Assembly (NCBI GenBank): GCA_030615175.1
Contig: JAUWZX010000001.1
Coordinates: 387,840 to 451,839 of the forward strand
DNA: 64,000 bases
Direction of reading: 5' to 3'
DNA from: Candidatus Parvarchaeota archaeon
GTDB lineage: Archaea > Nanobdellota > Nanobdellia > WJKC01
Shown here: piece by piece, positions 60,783-64,000 of the stretch
Position numbering within the stretch: position 1 is the stretch's first letter
Layout: every line of letters begins with the position of its first letter
Notes under the pieces: model-generated
Told to the model about the DNA's origin: nothing
Databases searched by the model: none
The model's input: only the letters and a program-made list of their open reading frames with translations
Translations under genes and position numbers: made by a program

Positions 60783-61514
60783 TTACTTTCCACGCCGTCT
60801 GTTCCTTCTGGAGTACTCAATTAAGTCTTGAATAAGCATTTCATTTGTATATTCAGGCCAGTACTTGTCTCTGAATATGAATTCAGCGTAACTCGCGTCC
60901 CATACTAGGAATCCTGATATCCTCGCCCCGTCCTTCATTCCTGTTCGAATAATTAAGTCTAATTCAGGTGAATCCTTTGTGTATAAATGCTTCTTTATTG
61001 TTTCCCTGTTCAGGTCATTGCTTGTTAATCCTTTGTTAATCATTGTCTTTACCGCGTCAACTATTTCGTCCTGCCCGTCGTAAGCAATGCATAAGTTAAG
61101 AGTGAGTTTATCATAGTCTTTTGTTAATTCTTGTGTTTGCCTTATTTCTTCTTGCAATTCTTCTGACAGTAAGTGTGTTCTTCCTATAATATTTATTTTA
61201 ACTTCATCTTCTTTTAAGGTCTTATCCTCTCTTAACTCTTTTAATCCTTTCTTTAATAGTTTGAGTAAGTGTTTGACTTCACCTTCCTTCCGTTTAAGAT
61301 TCTCCATTGACAGGCAGTAAATGCTTAAGAATTTAATTCCTGTTTTGAATGTGAACTTAATTATTTTTTTTAATATATCAAATCCTTTTTCATGACCGTT
61401 AAATGCGTTTAAAATATGCTTTTTTGCCCATCGCCTGTTTCCGTCAATAATTATTCCTACATGTAATGGTAATTTAATGCCTTCAAGTTTTTTAAGCAGT
61501 TCATCATCATTCAT
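60783..61514 (-). CDS. uppS: cis-Prenyltransferase (polyprenyl diphosphate synthase)
   Basis: 243 residues. VGIIIDGNRRWAKKHI near 19-34 has the catalytic Asp and GNRRWAK phosphate loop; FNGHEKGFDILKK, LSIYCLSMENLKRKEGEV near 64-81, and the C-terminal RTGMKDGARISGFLVWDASYAEF (ends RTGMKDGAR and WDASYAEF) follow the family. It makes the polyprenyl carrier lipid used for glycan assembly. Consistent with the UbiA-like enzyme and NDP-sugar operon in this window. Confidence 0.93.
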   Translation of the reverse strand: MNDDELLKKLEGIKLPLHVGIIIDGNRRWAKKHILNAFNGHEKGFDILKKIIKFTFKTGIKFLSIYCLSMENLKRKEGEVKHLLKLLKKGLKELREDKTLKEDEVKINIIGRTHLLSEELQEEIRQTQELTKDYDKLTLNLCIAYDGQDEIVDAVKTMINKGLTSNDLNRETIKKHLYTKDSPELDLIIRTGMKDGARISGFLVWDASYAEFIFRDKYWPEYTNEMLIQDLIEYSRRNRRRGK

Positions 61515-61601
61515 TCTTATAATTCTTAATGAAATAATTGCTTTTTAAACTTTACTTTATTGGATAAATTTATATATTAGTTTTGACAGGTTCTTCTTTA
61601 A

Positions 61602-62063
61602 ATGACTGAGAAATTATTGAGTGTTCCGTTCGTGAAGCAGAAGCCTAGTTACTGCGGTCCGGCAACGTTAGCAATGGTTTTGCAGTACCATGGTCATAAT
61701 ATTAGTCAGGATTATCTTGCAGAAAGAATTTCTTGTGTTGAATTTTTCGGGTCCACGATAAGTGAATTAAAGGATTGTGCAGTTAATGAAGGTTTTAAGG
61801 CGTTTTCAAATGAAAGTGATTTGAATGAATTAGTTTCATTTATTAATAAAGGCTGCCCTGTGATTGTTGCTCAGTACAGGAGTCTTACTGATAAGAGCAT
61901 TCATTATAGAGTTGTTGTTGGATATGATTCTGATAGAGAACAAGTAATTTATCATGACTCTGAAATTAGTAATGGTGATTACTTAAGGGTTCCTCAATGG
62001 TTATTCTTAAGGGTTTGGCATGCCAATGAGTTCAGTAATCCTGCAGTAATAGTCTTGCCTTAA
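61602..62063 (+). CDS. C39-like cysteine peptidase domain protein
   Basis: 153 residues. VPFVKQKPSYCGPATLAMVLQYHG near 8-31 (ends VPFVKQK and MVLQYHG) has the catalytic Cys18 of C39 papain-like peptidases; HYRVVVGYDSDREQVIYHDSE near 105-125 holds the His and Asp. No signal peptide or transporter domain is fused, so it may be an intracellular peptidase or processing enzyme. It is inserted antisense between secY and uppS. Confidence 0.82.
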   Translation: MTEKLLSVPFVKQKPSYCGPATLAMVLQYHGHNISQDYLAERISCVEFFGSTISELKDCAVNEGFKAFSNESDLNELVSFINKGCPVIVAQYRSLTDKSIHYRVVVGYDSDREQVIYHDSEISNGDYLRVPQWLFLRVWHANEFSNPAVIVLP

Positions 62064-62064
62064 A

Positions 62065-63453
62065 TTATTTCTTTAATATTTTCTTTAATCCTTCCGGCAG
62101 TTCATCGTAATGCTTTCTATAAACTTCTTCGTATAATTGGTAGATAATCATGACTGTTAATAGTATTCCTGTTCCTCTGCTTAATGCTCCGAGTAAGTCA
62201 GCAAGGACTGCGAGGGCGCCTACTGTTGCGCCGCCAAGAATTGTTAAAGGCATTATGTAGCGGTTAAGCAAGCGCTCGAAAATTCGTTTATCAGCGCGGA
62301 ATCCGGGTATTCTCAGGCCAGAGGAGAGTATTTGGTCAGCAACATCGCCAGCACTTTGACCGCCAACATTAATCCATAAAATACTGAATAATATTGCACC
62401 AATAATCATGAATAATGAGTAGACAATAATGCTGGTGGAGTATTCAGGCAGTAATCCTTGAGTCACTATGTCGCGTAATTCAGGAGGATTCAAGTACTTG
62501 ACTAAGCCGTCCTTAGGCACTTCTTGTAATTGTCCTCCAACATTGATTTGCTCGTAAGTTCCTAGTATGGGTATTCCCATGCGGAATAAGCTTAAGCCCC
62601 AGAACTGCATGCTTGCGATTAGGGCTGCAGTGAAGATTACTGGCATGTTGGAAGTGTAAACGAATTTTAGAGGCCACCTGAATGAGAATCCTCTGAACCT
62701 GCCGAAGCTTAGAGGTATTTCAACCTTGACTGCTTGAATGTAAACGCTTAATATGAATACTACGACAGTGGCTATTACTGCAATGATTGGCCATAGAGCT
62801 GCTTGCGGTATTCCTTGAAGAGCTAATTGAATGCTTTTAATTAATGAACCACTACTTAGTGTTGGATTCACTGGGTCAGGTAAAGGGTTTAATGCGTTAA
62901 TGAATACCTGCCTGCAAACGCCTGCAGCAATGAATAAGCTAATGCCTGAGCCAATACCCCATTTACTTACTACTTCATCAAGGAACATTACTAGTAATCC
63001 TCCAACGATTAATTGAATGATTATAATCCATATGAATTCAGGGCTTGCTGCTGGCAGGGCGCCTGACATTACGTATAAAGCGTTCTCTCCGATAATGAAT
63101 ATTATGCTTAGTAATTTTTGCAGTCCTTGGAAAGTTTTGCGTCCTTTGTGAGTTTTAATGTCAATTTTCAGTACGTCAGCGCCAACCAGTAATTGAAGTA
63201 TGATGCTTGCAGTAACTATTGGTCCAATGCCCAGACTAATGATTGAGCCGAACTGGGCTGCAAGTAAGATGCTTAGCGTTTCAAATCTGGCCTGGTAGTT
63301 AGGGTCTAAGCCGTATAATGGGATTAATGCTAGTATGTAGTAAATAATTAGTGCTGCGCCAGTCCACATTAATTTTTCCTTGAAAGCGATTTTCTTTTTA
63401 GGGTGCTCAACTTCTGGCAAGTTGTCCAGTACCCTGTCTATGTTAAACTTCAA
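62065..63453 (-). CDS. secY: Preprotein translocase subunit SecY
   Basis: 462 residues with about ten membrane helices, plug and hinge typical of archaeal SecY/Sec61-alpha (for example GSIISLGIGPIVTASIILQLLVGAD, ends GSIISLGIGP and LQLLVGAD; later GFRADKRIFERLLNRYIMP). Forms the protein-conducting channel with SecE and the Sec61-beta encoded at 22781-22939. The start is a TTG one base after the L15 stop, with AGTGAT as a weak ribosome-binding site within the L15 end, so it is coupled to L15. Confidence 0.95.
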   Translation of the reverse strand: MKFNIDRVLDNLPEVEHPKKKIAFKEKLMWTGAALIIYYILALIPLYGLDPNYQARFETLSILLAAQFGSIISLGIGPIVTASIILQLLVGADVLKIDIKTHKGRKTFQGLQKLLSIIFIIGENALYVMSGALPAASPEFIWIIIIQLIVGGLLVMFLDEVVSKWGIGSGISLFIAAGVCRQVFINALNPLPDPVNPTLSSGSLIKSIQLALQGIPQAALWPIIAVIATVVVFILSVYIQAVKVEIPLSFGRFRGFSFRWPLKFVYTSNMPVIFTAALIASMQFWGLSLFRMGIPILGTYEQINVGGQLQEVPKDGLVKYLNPPELRDIVTQGLLPEYSTSIIVYSLFMIIGAILFSILWINVGGQSAGDVADQILSSGLRIPGFRADKRIFERLLNRYIMPLTILGGATVGALAVLADLLGALSRGTGILLTVMIIYQLYEEVYRKHYDELPEGLKKILKK

Positions 63454-63454
63454 G

Positions 63455-63847
63455 TTATATCACTACTGCTTGTCCTTTTGCTTTTTTAATTTTTGTTTCA
63501 GCTTTCTTGGTGAATGATTTAGCAATGACTTTAAGATTTGCTTTCAGTTCGCCTTTGCCGCCGACTTTATCGTATCCTAATTTTTTAGTGTTCACTTCAC
63601 TTTTTACTGCATGTTTCTCTAGGTCGCGGACATTAATTATTTTCTGTTTTTTCCTTGTAGGGTTGGTGAAGCCTTGATGTCCTAACTTAATTTTTTTTGC
63701 AAGGTTTCTTGTTTTCTTCTGGCTTCCTGTTTTTTTTCCCATGCCAGCCATTCCTCTGCCGCCCCTGTTCCCTGCGCCTCTTCTGCGCAGGCCTGAATGG
63801 CTTTCCCTGCCTCTTTTCTTAGTGCTCTTCTTCCTGCGCCGTATCAT
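63455..63847 (-). CDS. rpl15: Ribosomal protein uL15 (L15)
   Basis: 130 residues. Starts RRRKKSTKKRGRESHSG, then GAGNRGGRGMAGMGKKTG and GHQGFTNPTRKKQKIINVRDL (ends GHQGFTNP and IINVRDL), the archaeal L15 pattern, with the L15 core domain behind. Structural large-subunit protein from the end of the spc operon; directly precedes secY. Confidence 0.94.
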   Translation of the reverse strand: MIRRRKKSTKKRGRESHSGLRRRGAGNRGGRGMAGMGKKTGSQKKTRNLAKKIKLGHQGFTNPTRKKQKIINVRDLEKHAVKSEVNTKKLGYDKVGGKGELKANLKVIAKSFTKKAETKIKKAKGQAVVI

Positions 63848-63904
63848 AAAAAAAGAAGAACAAGAACGCGATTTATAAATATTATCATTTAAAAAAATTA
63901 ATTT

Positions 63905-64000
63905 TTAGTTCCTTGCTTTAACGCATCTCCAGTTATGACAGTCAAGCTTGAACGAGCAGTCAACATTAGTTATGCATTCAACGCTGCATTCGCCTTTGAC
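63905..64000 (-). CDS. C-terminal fragment of a Cys-rich protein, cut by window
   Basis: Read on the minus strand from the window edge to a stop at 63905-63907: the last 31 residues include GECSVECITNVDC and LDCHNWRCVKARN. The even spacing of cysteines (C-x3-C, DC, DC-x3-C) resembles small disulfide or repeat units seen in secreted archaeal proteins. The start and the rest of the gene are outside the window, so no function is assigned. Confidence 0.5.
   Translation of the reverse strand, partial: VKGECSVECITNVDCSFKLDCHNWRCVKARN

Overview
This window looks like a chromosomal segment of an AT-rich archaeon, probably a DPANN lineage (Woesearchaeota- or Pacearchaeota-like); that placement is inferred. 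Archaeal markers seen directly are GatD/GatE, pelota, TFE, TrmB, CDP-archaeol synthase, ribosomal protein L34e, an archaeal SecY-L15 cluster, a Sec61-beta gene, an archaeal RNase P RNA, archaeal tRNA introns with bulge-helix-bulge (BHB) folds, and many TATA boxes 25-30 bases upstream of start codons (leaderless transcripts). Class II LysRS, very small intergenic gaps and frequent tail-to-tail gene overlaps fit a compact DPANN genome.

Layout. 1-9 kb: bifunctional FBP aldolase/phosphatase (cut by the window edge), small regulators, tRNA-Arg(GCG) with a D-loop intron, archaeal phosphoglycerate mutase, a degenerate nucleotidyltransferase, a DUF2961/GH172-like protein and a HerA-like ATPase followed by a small metallopeptidase. 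10-16 kb: a glycogen-type island (GT4 glycosyltransferase, GH57 enzyme, two DUF5752-like paralogues, GT3 glycogen synthase, HIT hydrolase, PfkB kinase). 16-26 kb: two tRNA-Arg genes, the two subunits of ADP-forming acetyl-CoA synthetase in convergent orientation, a ubiquitin-like/E1 pair, Sec61-beta, RNase P RNA, and two ether-lipid enzymes.

27-35 kb: 23S and 16S rRNA genes on the minus strand. They are separated by about 3.6 kb of unrelated genes on both strands; each has its own TATA box and its own inverted-repeat processing stem. Between them lie a PreA-like oxidoreductase, Sua5, tRNA-Ala(TGC) and a HAD-like protein whose motifs are in circularly permuted order. No 5S gene was seen. 35-46 kb: UbiA-like transferase, tRNA-Gln(TTG) with a D-loop intron, TFE, site-2 protease, LysRS, TrmB, DNA ligase, nitroreductase, and ftsZ divergent from a small ORF plus MinD across a repeat-bearing intergenic region. 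46-64 kb: gatDE, gatCAB, nucleotide clean-up enzymes, a METTL5-like methyltransferase, pelota, an NDP-sugar operon resembling a split GlmU with a GlmM-like mutase, and L34e/EMC3-like/cis-prenyltransferase/SecY/L15.

Together the genes suggest a fermentative lifestyle with glycogen storage, gluconeogenic capacity, ATP formation from acetyl-CoA, some lipid and NDP-sugar synthesis, and transamidation routes to Gln-tRNA and Asn-tRNA. The strongest unexpected signals are a near absence of GATC outside RNA genes, D-loop tRNA introns, the permuted HAD protein, and rRNA genes that are separate transcription units.
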